Below, piece after piece: positions 22,225 to 32,870 of a stretch of DNA of 64,000 nucleotides. The notes under the pieces were generated by a model. It did not search any database and was not told the origin of the DNA. It saw nothing but the letters and a program-made list of their open reading frames with translations. The first letter of the stretch is position 1, and each line of letters starts with the position of its first letter. The DNA comes from Dictyophora rubrovolvata (Eukaryota; Basidiomycota; Agaricomycetes; Phallales; Phallaceae): positions 682,001 through 746,000 of the forward strand of contig CP114118.1 of assembly GCA_029959195.1 (NCBI GenBank). The letters are read 5' to 3'. The translations under genes were made by a program, and so were the position numbers.

Positions 22225-23951
22225 ATGTTTTTCTGTGCTATCTCGGGTGAACCTCCTCAAGATCCAGTGATTTCTCAAAAATCAGGACACGTTTATGAAC
22301 GACGCTTGATAACAAAATACATCACACAAAATGGCACGGACCCTATGACCGGGGAGAAACTTGAGGAGTCAGACCTCATCACCGTCCAAGCTAGTGAGTA
22401 GTCACGCTCAACAAACCCTCTCGAGAACGTGTCAATTTTAGCTGTCTTATGAGCCATACTTTGGCGTTGACTATTCTCTTTTGAACTGGATTCTCATGCA
22501 TTTGCTTAGATCCCAAAACTACTGCTCCGCGTCCCCCAAGCTTAACTTCAATCCCTGCGCTGCTGCAAACTCTTCAAAACGAGTGGGACGCGCTGGTTCT
22601 TGAGACATTTGCTATAAGACAACAATATAACTCAACGCGCCAAGAGCTGAGCCATGCTTTATATCAACAAGATGCCGCGACACGAGTGGCCGCTCGTCTC
22701 CTTCGAGAACGTGATGCCGCACGAGAGTTCGTTCTCCTATCCATACTATTTTATCTTTATTTATTAATATTTTCACTTTTAGAGCATTGGCGAATGTCAA
22801 AGTTACTATGGGTTTGGAAACTGAAGGTGATGCCGAGATGCAAGAGGCAGCTGAAGAGCCGGGATTACCTGCAGATCTTATCAACGAAATTGAAGAATTA
22901 TCCAAATCGTGAGTTGTTTATCATTCATAGTTCATCCTTCTTCTCACTGTCTCACAGATTATCGTCCACTCGTAAGAAGCGTAAACCACCTACTGATTAC
23001 CCCGTGGCAGCACAAGTCGGATCATACAAAGTCAAGCAGACCATCGAATCACTACACTCTTCTTCAACAGCTGGAATCAACAGCTTGGTTTTGTCACAGA
23101 ACCAGCCTTCTCTGTTCCTTACTGGTGGTAACGATAAGATCGTCCAGCTATACGACAGACAGGCGAATAAAGTTGCAGCAACTCTCAAAGGACATACTAA
23201 GAAGGTCAATGTTGTCGCATTCCGTGAGAAGGAAGGCGAGCCTACGATCATTCTTTCAGCCAGTGCCGACAAAACGGCGCGTTTATGGGAGCAGGATTCT
23301 GCGTCGGGTGAATACGCACCCAAACACACTGTCAAGACACACAAAGGCGACGTTACAGGTGTTGCTGTACATCCAACCTTGTCATTCTTCGCATTGGCAT
23401 CAGCAGACAAAACATACTCGCTACACAGCTTTAACACAAACGCCTTGATTTTCCAGTCTGCTTTGAGCGAGTACGGTTTCACAACGCTAGGTATCCATCC
23501 AGACGGCGCACTTTTAGCCCTCGGAACATCTCACTCCACCATTCAAATATACGATATTCGCTCCGGAAAAATTGGCGCATCGCTCGTCCCGTCCGATGAA
23601 AATGCTGGCTTTTTTACCGTCAATACGCTATCTTTCTCAGAGAATGGTTACCACCTCGCTGCACCTTCCGCTAACAATACAGTTGCAATTTGGGACCTGC
23701 GGAAACAAAAAGAGGCGCACAATATTTCGCTTGGACAAGGATCCAAGATTAACAAAGTTGTTTATGACTATAGTGCGCAATTCCTCGGTATTGCCGGTAG
23801 TCAAGGTGCAACTGTATTTGCTCATAAAACCTGGGAGGAGATTATCAAATTGACAGACGGAGACGTCAGTGATTTGACTATCTCGAGAGACGGAGCGGAA
23901 ATTTGGAGCGCGAGTGGTAGGACTGTTCAGGTATGGGGCGCTGACGCCTGA
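22225..23951 (+). CDS. PRP19: Pre-mRNA-processing factor 19 (U-box E3 ligase, NineTeen complex)
   Basis: Scaffold and ubiquitin ligase of the spliceosomal NineTeen complex. The U-box is at residues 1-60 (MFFCAISGEPPQDPVISQKS, then GHVYERRLITKYI, DPMTGEKL). After an intron near 22400-22508 comes PRPPSLTSIPALLQTLQNEWDAL and the tetramerising coiled coil (TRQELSHALYQQDAATRVAARL). After further introns the C-terminal half is a seven-bladed WD40 propeller: FLTGGNDKIVQLYD, ILSASADKTARLWEQD, HKGDVTGVAVHPTLSFFALAS, GIHPDGALLALGTSHSTIQIYD, AAPSANNTVAIWDLRKQ. The start is fixed by the conserved MFCAISGE-type N-terminus. About 500 residues, normal length; in this copy the second and third residues are both Phe. 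Confidence 0.95.
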
Positions 23952-24127
23952 GGCTCGTATAAGTGGTGAAAATAAGGGGTCCGCCGATGTTGTCAATTTT
24001 TGTTATTTACTCCTAAAAAAACGCTGTAAACTACTGTTGATACAAAGAATTTATCTTGAATGTTCTTTTTTTTTCCTGTGGAAGGACAAAACATTAAATA
24101 ATTGCATGGTTTTAACGTATGTAAATG
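23952..24127. other. Convergent 3' regions of PRP19 and UGO1
   Basis: 176 bp between two stops. T-rich and A-rich stretches provide poly(A) signals for both strands; no gene. Confidence 0.5.
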
Positions 24128-25652
24128 CTATAATTCTGTCCACCCCGTTTCTTCATCTCCTCCGCCGAATGCCGTTAAAAGCGAAATAGCAATAACGGCT
24201 CCTGTGTTCAAGCGGAAGCCATGGTATAACTGTCCAATACCACTAAATGTTATGCGACTCTCATCCGTCTCTTCCGTTTCCTCCTTCGGAGCTGGAGGAT
24301 GCCTGTCCACAATAACGGGAACCTCTGACCGCTCCTCTGTTACGATTCGCCACATGGCTTCAACGACGCCGTGATAAGGTCTCGGCCGTGTTTCAACACA
24401 TGCTTTGAAATCAGTCGACCCCCGCGGTTGAATCTGCAATCGCCGCCGTACAGTTTCGAATGGCGAGATAATGACGTTGGCAAGACATCCGGCGACAATT
24501 TCGCTGAACATCACGACCAGAGGGTGTGTATCTTGTGTGATACCCATGCGTGAAGCTATTAATATAGGCAGAGCTATGTTGGCTAGTGGACGGGTCAGAT
24601 TATCGAGAAGAGCGGGGATGAATAAGTGGGGGTGGAAGTAGAGGCCTTTGAGACCGCCTTCGTGTCTGATGAGATGGGCGAGAGCGTTGAAAGGGCCTGT
24701 GTATGTTCTATGAAGAGGCATCGAGGATTGACAGATTAAGCGAGTGCGAACGAGATCTAATGGGGAGAGGATAAGGCCAGTCAGAAGATGCGAAGTGATT
24801 GGAATGAGTAGAGATGGTGGTGATGTGTCAGAAGATGGAAATATGGAAAGCAAGGCTTCTTGAAGCATGGGTTGTATTGTAGTCGAAAGCGTGTTTATTA
24901 TACAAGATGTTAGTAGACCTTATCAAACGAAAATGAGCAGATTTGATAAAGAAGTTGTGACATTGAATAACATACCTTTCCACAAGGCAAACCAACCTTC
25001 ATTTCGAAAGCGAACTATCTTTTTAATCATACTCCACAACCCATTCGTATTTGTCAACGGGATAACATATTCAGGTCTTGTACTTTCTTCAAGAACAGAT
25101 TTTCTAACAATATATCCTTTTTCATCGACATGCCGTCGCTTGGGTGGTGGATGCAAAGGAGACGAGGATGATGGATCTTGAAAATACGCTTCGTCCGAAG
25201 AGTCGTCACTAATCTGGAACAAATACCATCGGAATTACAGTACGACTTTTGACATAAATAATATATATCATTACCTCCTCTTCGATAACTGCTTCCTCCT
25301 CTTGTGCCTTCGCAGACCCAGCGTCTCGCGGGTTCCACTGAACTTGAAGCAGAATCTTGGCGGCTTCCCAAGGCATAGCAATGGCGGTACCACCATACTG
25401 CATTACAAAAGTCCCAATAACAGAATGAACAACTCCTTTGATGTCGATTCTGATACCGTCATCGTAGGACAAACTCGGTGAAAGGTCGAAGACAGGGTTG
25501 GCGTTAATTCGCATTGACCATTCACGGCCGCCTGGCAACGGCGACGATGATGATGAGCTGGAATTCTGAGACACAGAAGGGGGACTAAACGACCATGCTG
25601 AATTGGGATTTGAATACGTGTCTCGCAATGAACCCGAACTGGCAGAAGTCAT
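24128..25652 (-). CDS. UGO1: Mitochondrial fusion protein Ugo1-like (SLC25-derived outer membrane protein)
   Basis: Outer-membrane protein derived from the mitochondrial carrier fold; in yeast it links Fzo1 and Mgm1 during fusion. The N-terminus is Ser-rich and polar (PSVSQNSSSSSSSPLPGG), followed by the first carrier-like segment (GTFVMQYGGTAIAMPWEAAKILLQVQW). A charged loop with ISDDSSDEAYFQD and EEAVIEEE splits that repeat from GLWSMIKKIVRFRNEGWFALWKG. Two further segments follow: SHLLTGLILSPLDLVRTRLICQ with HEGGLKGLYFHPHLF, and SEIVAGCLANVIISPFETVRRRLQIQ with QLYHGFRLNTGAVIAI. The PxD/ExxRxR patterns are degenerate carrier signatures, as expected for Ugo1 and not for a transporter. Introns lie near 25215-25270 and 24870-24980. 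About 455 residues. Confidence 0.8.
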
Positions 25653-25863
25653 TGGGGGACACGAAAAATTTGGGTTTCGTTATGTCAATGACGCCCACAG
25701 AGGACCAGTTCCTTCGCGCTCTGTTGGTAATGAGTCACACAGCGATAGACGCCCGACATGCGCGGTGGTCTTTTAATATCCTTTCCTCGTCCATTTTTTG
25801 CCTTGTCCACCCCAGCGAGATCAAGATCAAAAAAGTTCATGTCTTCAAACATCAGAAAAGCCG
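25653..25863. promoter_or_regulatory. Shared promoter between UGO1 and methionyl-tRNA synthetase
   Basis: 211 bp between two divergent start codons. It is partly T/C-rich on the synthetase side. If the synthetase starts further upstream through an unseen leader exon, this interval is shorter. Confidence 0.5.
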
Positions 25864-28538
25864 ATGGTTTACTACGACATATCCCCCAAGAGGGTGAAAA
25901 AGTGTATGACGCTAAATTATTCAGTTTCAATTTCCTTTTTCACTGAAATTTGGCAACACCTTGCACAGATTGCCCAAAGAAGGAGAAACCAACATTTTAA
26001 TAACCTCTGCACTTCCTTATTGTAATAATGTACCTCACCTTGGTATGTACTAGGATATGCTCAGCCTGCATACCCGTCTTGAATACTATCGTATTTCACA
26101 GGTAATATCATCGGTAGCACGTTGAGTGCTGATGTCTTCAGTCGGTGAGTCATCAGGCGCATTGTCCTAATCTGTCCTGATCTTATTTGATCAGGTATAA
26201 TCGTATGTGACTAGGCGTCTCTATGTTAACTCTCGACATCTAATCTCTCCCTAGGAACGCGGAATCGGAGAACGCTTTATGTCTGCGGGACTGATGAATA
26301 CGGAACCGCTACCGAAACACAAGCACTGAAAGAAAATATATCTCCAAAAGCTTTATGCGATAAATACCATCAATTACACCGAGAGACGTACGAATGGTTT
26401 GAAATTGGGTGAGCATCATTTAATAATGTGCATGTAATTTATCTGAAAACGAATACACAGCTTCGACATTTTCGGCCGTACTTCGACAGAGCATCATAAA
26501 GAGTAAGTCTGCTCGGACGATTAAATTCGCCTCCTGAACCGAATAATTCCCTAGAATCTGTCAAGATATTTATTTACATCTAAGTAAAAATGATCTTCTG
26601 GAGAAACAAGTCAAGGATCAAACATTTTGCGAAGGATGCAATCGGTAAATTTGACTGCTGTTATAAAATAATACTTCATTAAAAAATCATCCTAGATTCC
26701 TTGCTGACCGGTTGGTAGAAGGAACTTGTCCTCATTGCCGATACGAGGTAATAGCCGAGTTCCTTACTTTTCCGCCAAACCAAACTTGCTTACTTTCCTC
26801 CTTTCATAGGACGCACGAGGAGACCAGTGCGACGGGTGTTCACGCACTTTAGACCCACTTGATCTAATTTCACCCAAATGCCAACGAGATCCCACCCATT
26901 CAGTCGTCGCTCGACCATCTTCACATATGTATGTCAAATTGAACGTTGTCCAGCCTCGTTTAGAGGAATGGATCAAACATTCTTGGAAAGCTGGCAAATG
27001 GGGACCTAATGTTATTATCAACCATGACGGTGAAATTATCGATGCTCGCTTGAAAGGCGGTCTTAGGCCGAGTCCTGTCACTCGAGATTTGTTTTGGGGT
27101 GTACCAGTTCCGATCACGGGAAAAGCAGCGGAAGATGAGGAGATGAAAGAAAAAGTTTTATGTGAGATTCTTTTTTATTTTTCGTTTGATCTCCGGTAAT
27201 TAATTACGACGATTGTACGTTAGATGTGTGGGTATGTCCTAGATCTTCATTTTTTTTATTTCCAAAAAGGGTGATGCTGAATTTATTTTTGCCAGTTCGA
27301 TGCACCCATTGGATATCCTAGTATTACAGCAAACTACACCGATGAATGGCGACAATGGTGGTTCAGCCCGAAAAATGTCAAGTTATACCAATTCATGGGT
27401 AAAGATAACGCTTACTTCCACGCTGTTTATTTCCCCGCGGTTTTACTGGGAGATGGCAGGGACTGGACCATGTTGCATCACATCTCCACAACAGGTATTT
27501 TATTTTTTCTTTGTCTGTTAAGAATAAATATAGTCTTATCTTATCCCGATCCGCTAGAATTCTTGAATTACGAAGGTGGAAAATTCTCGAAATCTCGTAA
27601 TCGTGGTGTGTTTGGACCTGCGGCCAAAGAGACGGGTTTATCACCCTCAGTTTGGAGATATTACCTCTTATCGACGAGACCTGAAACTTCTGATTCGATG
27701 TTTTCTTGGAGCGAATTCGTAAGTCGATATATCTTTTTTTTTGTAGGGAATTGTAGTTGCTAAGGACAATCTAGATCACCGTCAACAACAGTATTTTATT
27801 AAACAAGTAATGTCATATCTATGAATTCATAGAAAAAAACTCGACTCATTATATTTTTTTAGCTTCGGGAACTTCGTCAATCGAGTAATCAAATTCGTCG
27901 CCGCAAAATACAATAGCCAAATTCCAGATGGTGGAGATCAACCTGGGGAAATACCAACGGACTCAAACGACCCCGACCACGCATTCCTAACCGAAATCAA
28001 CGGATTGCTCCAAAACTATATAGAAACGATGGATGCCGTCAAATTACGATCAGGTTTACAAATTGTCATGTCGATTTCCGCACGAGGCAACTTGTATCTC
28101 CAGCAATCAGGTCTCGGAAATGCGCTATTGGCCGAAAATCCCAAACGCTGCGCTCAAATCGTCTTGCGTGGTATCAATTTGATTTACGCACTTTCTGCTG
28201 TTGTATATCCTTTCATGCCGAGCACTTCCGAGTCTATACTATCTCAATTGAATGCACCCGCTCGAACCGTCCCGAGTGTGTTGGGCAACGATATTTTACC
28301 GGGACATACTATTGGTGCTTCGGCGTATCTTTTCAAGAGGATAGAAGAGAAACAGGCTGATATTTGGCGTGCGAGGTTTGGGGGTGGTTCGGAGGTTGGT
28401 GCTGCTGTCGCTAACGGTGCGGGGGTTGCGAAAACGAAAACTGGTGGGCAGAAGAAAAAGGAGAAGGCTAGTAAAGCACCGGTTGACAAGACTGTGCAGA
28501 GTGCCAAGGAGACGGAGGCTGTTTTGGAGAAAATGTGA
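25864..28538 (+). CDS. MES1: Methionyl-tRNA synthetase, cytosolic type
   Basis: Class I aminoacyl-tRNA synthetase charging tRNA-Met. Exon 1 ([13 protein letters not shown]) splices to [20 protein letters not shown] and the HIGH-equivalent VPHLGN, itself split by an intron; then [16 protein letters not shown] and [14 protein letters not shown]. The zinc-binding insert has CEGC, CPHC, CDGC and PKC pairs. Further: GWFDAP-type [36 protein letters not shown] and the signature loop [14 protein letters not shown] (KMSKS equivalent). The anticodon-binding helical domain includes [20 protein letters not shown] and [14 protein letters not shown]. The tail is Lys/Ala-rich ([16 protein letters not shown]), lacking a WHEP or EMAP domain as far as seen. 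About eight introns. The start is the first ATG in frame with the HLGN exon; a non-AUG or spliced leader upstream cannot be excluded. Confidence 0.93.
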
Positions 28539-29017
28539 CTTGTCAAAACGTGTTGAAGAGAAAGACTGGATAGCCGGATCGTCGCTGTCGTCGTTTTGGT
28601 TTAATCGTACTGCTAGGAGCTTTTGTTCCGCTTCCGGCTAGATTTTTGTTGACTGGTTGTAATCGGTAATGTTCTCTCGAGTGTATCGGTATAGTAAAAT
28701 CGAATTTAAATGTGCCCTATTGTTCTTTTTTGGTTCGAGCATTGGGCTCCGCGAGGTCCGATATGATCTTAAATTGAGTTTTGTAAGGCTGTTTCTTAGT
28801 GAGCAATGTCCAATATCCAATATATGAGTCATCCTATGATAAGCCATTTATCTTTGTTGACTCTCGCTTCCGAGATTCAACAAATCGCGCCATCTTATCA
28901 GATATGATTCATTTAGACGCCCGTGGCGTGAATTTTTTTTTTTAATGCCGTATGTCTACGCACTGGCACCCGTCATCCTAGGGTTCCCTCCCACCACCAT
29001 TATCAAGAATACCTAGC
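28539..29017. other. Intergenic region MetRS to mitochondrial carrier
   Basis: 479 bp holding the MetRS 3' end and the carrier promoter. A poly-T stretch near 28930 and a C/T-rich leader before 29018 are the only features noticed. Confidence 0.4.
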
Positions 29018-30233
29018 ATGGACCCTCTACATGCCAAAGTGGTCGGGGCGGTATGTGGATCTACCATGACCGCCTTAACGAGTATGTAAAAGAAAGAAAA
29101 AAAGAAGTGGACATAACTGAGCTTGTATTTTCAATTAGTGACACCCTTCGATGTCGTAAAAACTCGGTTGCAAACACAAGCACCTGCTGGTCCTTCGTTC
29201 AGGGGTTCATCTCAACTCTGTTGCACGCCTTCTAATGCCCACTGTGTTAGGAACATGTCATCTCTCGCTCGAGCAGCGTCGTCGGAAAATGTAGTATGTC
29301 TATGGGAAAACGGCACGCTAAAGACGGAGCGAGTTGCCGGATTTTCTGATGCTGTTGCAAAAGTTTTGAGAACGGAGGGGGTTAGAGGGTTATGGAAAGG
29401 CGTTGGGACTACTTTGTTTGTCTTCCTTTCTTTTTTTTTTGTGTTTAAAATGTTATGTTTAAAATTTGAAATTTACAGAATGATAACTGTTCCGTCTGCT
29501 TCGAGTTATATGGTGATATACGACCATTTAGCACATGTCATAATCCCTCAAGTATCGCCATTACCTTCAACCACACCGCTCGTATCGGGTGTCTTAGCAC
29601 GAGCACTAGTTTCATCCATATCCTCCCCTCTCGAACTCCTCCGAACAAACCTCCAATCCACACCGATATCACCAGACAAACCCCACACCTTCACATCCGT
29701 CATCTCCAATATCCGCACAGTAGCACGCTCACAAGGAATAAGCACGCTATGGCGAGGCTTAGGTCCGACACTATGGCGAGACGTAACCTTCAGCGGACTC
29801 TACTGGGCGTTGTACGAAAAGTCTAAAACGACACTCGAAGAAAAAGGATATCACGGCGTTCCCGTTGCTTTTGCGAGCGGGTCTGTCAGTGGTACCATAG
29901 CTGCTGTTATGACGAATCCGTTTGATGTTGTGAAGACGCGTCGTCAGGCGTTTCAGATGTCGACGACGACGACTACCGCGCAGCAGCAGGGGTCGTTATC
30001 GGTTTTGATACGTGTGTTGCGGACAGAAGGAACTGCGGCCTTGTTTGCTGGTTTGACGCCGCGGATAGGTAAAATCGCTCCGGCGTGTGGTATCATGATT
30101 GGATGTTACGAGGTATGTAGATTCCTGTGCTTTATCTTGACTGCAATGCCCGATGACTGACGGTGGGGTTGTAATAGGGTGTTGGAAGATTGCTGACCAA
30201 AGTGAACCCTGACTCAGAGGACGATCAATAAAC
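29018..30233 (+). CDS. MTM1: Mitochondrial carrier, SLC25A39/SLC25A40/Mtm1-like
   Basis: Inner-membrane carrier; the closest family in memory is Mtm1/SLC25A39, tied to mitochondrial glutathione uptake and Mn-SOD activity. Exon 1 MDPLHAKVVGAVCGSTMTAL is joined over an intron (donor GTATGT, ATG codon split at the junction) to MTPFDVVKTRLQTQ, the first carrier signature. A Cys-containing loop (SQLCCTPSNAHCVRNM) follows, as in this subfamily, then VLRTEGVRGLWKGVGTTL. The second repeat has SSISSPLELLRTNLQ and GISTLWRGLGPTLWRDVTFSGLYW, and the third has SGTIAAVMTNPFDVVKTRRQ and RTEGTAALFAGLTPRIGKIAPACG. The final exon is GVGRLLTKVNPDSEDDQ. About 365 residues, complete. Confidence 0.88.
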
Positions 30234-30838
30234 GACGGTGATTGAAGACATCCGGTTCGGTTATGACTATATGTTATTTTATTGTTACTTTCGCCCGTCT
30301 TCCCCTCCAAACGACGTTCAGTTCATCCCTGCATAATCTATAATTACCATAGTACACTACACAGTCTCAAGTACGCTAGATAGGGAACTCGTGTAATTAA
30401 AAGACATGCTATTCGATAAGCGATGATTCTTAGACATAAACTCGACATCATCTCGCAGTCCTGATGTAAAAAAAATGACTCGTTTGTGTTAGTGTCGCAG
30501 TTGGGCTTCTAGAAGAGAATTAGCCGCTTACATAAACTGACTCCGGCCGCATTGACCGCTGCAGCCCGCAAAGCACAGCCTCTTTGAAACAACAAAGCCG
30601 AGTAATTAAAAGGACCAACCACTGCAGAGATGGCCTTCAAGAAATTTCAAAAAACATGCGGTGAACATCTCCTATTCGTTCCCTCTCGTTTCGTTTTTGA
30701 ATCTTAATTCCCTCTACGTTCTTTCAGTATCAAACGCCCCAATACTTATATAGCCTGGTGTTCTCTCAACACAGGCTATTTCATACACCTTAACTCGAAA
30801 TTAAGCTATTTTTCTTATCGCTCTTATTCAATGATACA
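30234..30838. other. Intergenic region upstream of the small hypothetical gene
   Basis: 605 bp. A weak TATA-like stretch (CTTATATAG) lies near 30746-30754, about 90 bp before the next ATG. No gene is seen; a C/D-snoRNA-like stretch was considered and dropped. Confidence 0.4.
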
Positions 30839-31469
30839 ATGCGTTTGCGTTTCTTCAAACGACGAACGCCATCGAAAAGCATGCCATCCAACACCGTGAC
30901 AGCTTCGTCCAGCGCTGCCGCCAAGACAAAGAAGACTGGCACACAATCCAACAACAGCTGTTGGGAGGTTGTAGATTGTATCGATATCGCACCCATCATA
31001 ACGGCATCTTATCTCAGCGACGGTACGTACTGAAGCTTGCTGTTGTTGTTGTGTACTTGTGGCTCATGCGTGTGTTCAGAGTTTCTGGCAAGAGATGCGT
31101 TAATGGGTATAGCACGTCAAGACATCTCCCGGACTTATGTATTCTACGTTAGACCAAAGGATAATCAACACCAGAAAGAGTTAACTCAGCAGGCTGTCAT
31201 CTTTGCACGTCGTCAATTATTAGCTGAGGCCCGTCGACATGGCTTCAACTCTTTCATTCGAGAAGGGTGCGTCGTGTCCCCATACTTTCTCTCTCCTTTG
31301 TTCTTCTTCTTCTCTTACCGCCCATTCCTTTCTACTTAGATGGAAGCTTACTCTGTTCCGAGACAACAATCGATGGCGAATTGAAGTACGCTATACCGCA
31401 CGGCCGGCTTTCATGGGTAGGAAATTCCAATCCCACACTCCACCTTTTCTCGAGATGCTCCGCGCGTGA
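30839..31469 (+). CDS. Conserved-looking small hypothetical protein
   Basis: Protein of about 166 residues with no family I can name. Three exons: a basic N-terminus (MRLRFFKRRTPSKSMPSN) and Ser/Thr/Ala-rich linker ending NSCWEVVDCIDIAPIITASYLSD; a helical middle EFLARDALMGIARQDISRTYVF, QQAVIFARRQLLAEARRHGFNS; and a strand-rich end WKLTLFRDNNRWRIEVRYTARP, ending PPFLEMLRA. Both introns have good GT and AG sites (about 31022-31078 and 31268-31340) and keep frame, which supports a real gene. No signal peptide or membrane segment. Adjacent to the carrier in the same direction, with no visible functional link. Confidence 0.65.
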
Positions 31470-32870
31470 GTTGAGATACATCTCCAAGTCGATCATAGCA
31501 GGTTCGCTAACACGTTGTGATTGGCAGACCCCGATAACCACACACCATCACTCCCCACCATTATCATTCATTGATTCATTGATTCAGCCTCCTACTCATC
31601 TTTCTCGGCTTCTTTCTCTCATGTCATTCCATCAAAGATTTCCGTTATTTAAGCTCTAATTTATTCTCCCTTTCTCACCAAATCGAGGTGATCTCACCGC
31701 TCAAACTATCATTACACCTCTCTCGAGATTGTCATGCCCGCTGTGGGCTCGACTGTTTTATTAGTTGTGTACAATTTGTATTCAAACATGCGCATCAATC
31801 AGAATGCGCCAATTTCCATTTCCATTCTGACTCACCTGTCATTTTTTTTACGAGAAGAAGGTGCAGCAGTGCTATTCATGCTGACAAACCGCGGCGGTAA
31901 AGCTCGTCAGTCTGAGATTACGACTCGCCAGCGATGATGCGTGATGGATATTGAATCATCGGGGAGAAGACGAACACAAAACTCTCCACATCTTTGACAT
32001 CGTTTCTTCGAATTGCGCAGTGGAAATTACAATTGCAAAATGATCATCCGACTGAACAAACTTTATAGAAGATTTTCCGTCTCTTTCATGATTTCAAAAA
32101 AGCTGAGAAACTAGTGCATAGACTCTCCAGGCCACATGTGCCACGTCTGTATCGTAATTGTATTATATTTATGTATGTACACACATAGCAGTACGTGTGG
32201 CGCACAGCCTCCCGCCGATCGCGCCAAAGTTGTTTGTAAAGAACACGTTCTTTCTGTTCGAATTCAGAATTTCAAACCGACACTGATTCTATGTCCTAGT
32301 AGCCACATTGACATTTACGCTCAACTTTTACCCGCCCTGCGTCATAAAATAATCTATTTTCTATTCCCTATTACATAGTATACATACAGTATCGGAAAAA
32401 AATCGGACAAGTCCCGCCGTCATTGGCCGAAACGTACGCGTGTGCGTGCATCTGATGAGAGCATCTAAGATTCTTTAATTCCATACATCTCCGAGTGGTA
32501 CTTCAAGTTGAAGATATCGTCCCTATTGTCGGGGATGCAGTCCGTAAGCTCCATTTACATAAAGCCGGGATGTTTATCGAATAACGTAAAGCTTTACATG
32601 CGTGCGTGTTAGATTTAATTTTAGAAACAAATCGATCGTGATGCAGAGTCCATCCACGACTTGCAAACTGTTCTGCACACATGTAATAGAGTCGCTAACA
32701 TCAATACGACGCTCGTCAAAGTAAATATTATTTTACATAGATCTTCTTTTACAGTAGAATACAATAATATGCAAAGAAAGTAAAGAAAACATATGAGAGG
32801 GTATATAAACTATATTCATACAAAAAAAAAAGTAAGTAAATAACCGTCTTCTAGCACGAATATCAATCAA
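31470..32870. other. Long intergenic region (1.4 kb)
   Basis: Between the 3' end of the small hypothetical gene and the 3' end of the transcription factor gene. It includes GATTCATT tandem copies near 31565-31585. Two overlapping open stretches at 31688-31937 (up to 70 codons) lack domains and splice context. I see no supported gene. Confidence 0.4.

Noticed and set aside
30415-30470. C/D snoRNA-like stretch (GATGATT ... CTGATG)
   Set aside because: The C box does not match RUGAUGA, and no closing stem or internal boxes are present.
31688-31937. Two overlapping ORFs with hydrophobic stretches in the 31.5-32.9 kb gap
   Set aside because: Short, overlapping in different frames, without a convincing start or family match; kept as intergenic.
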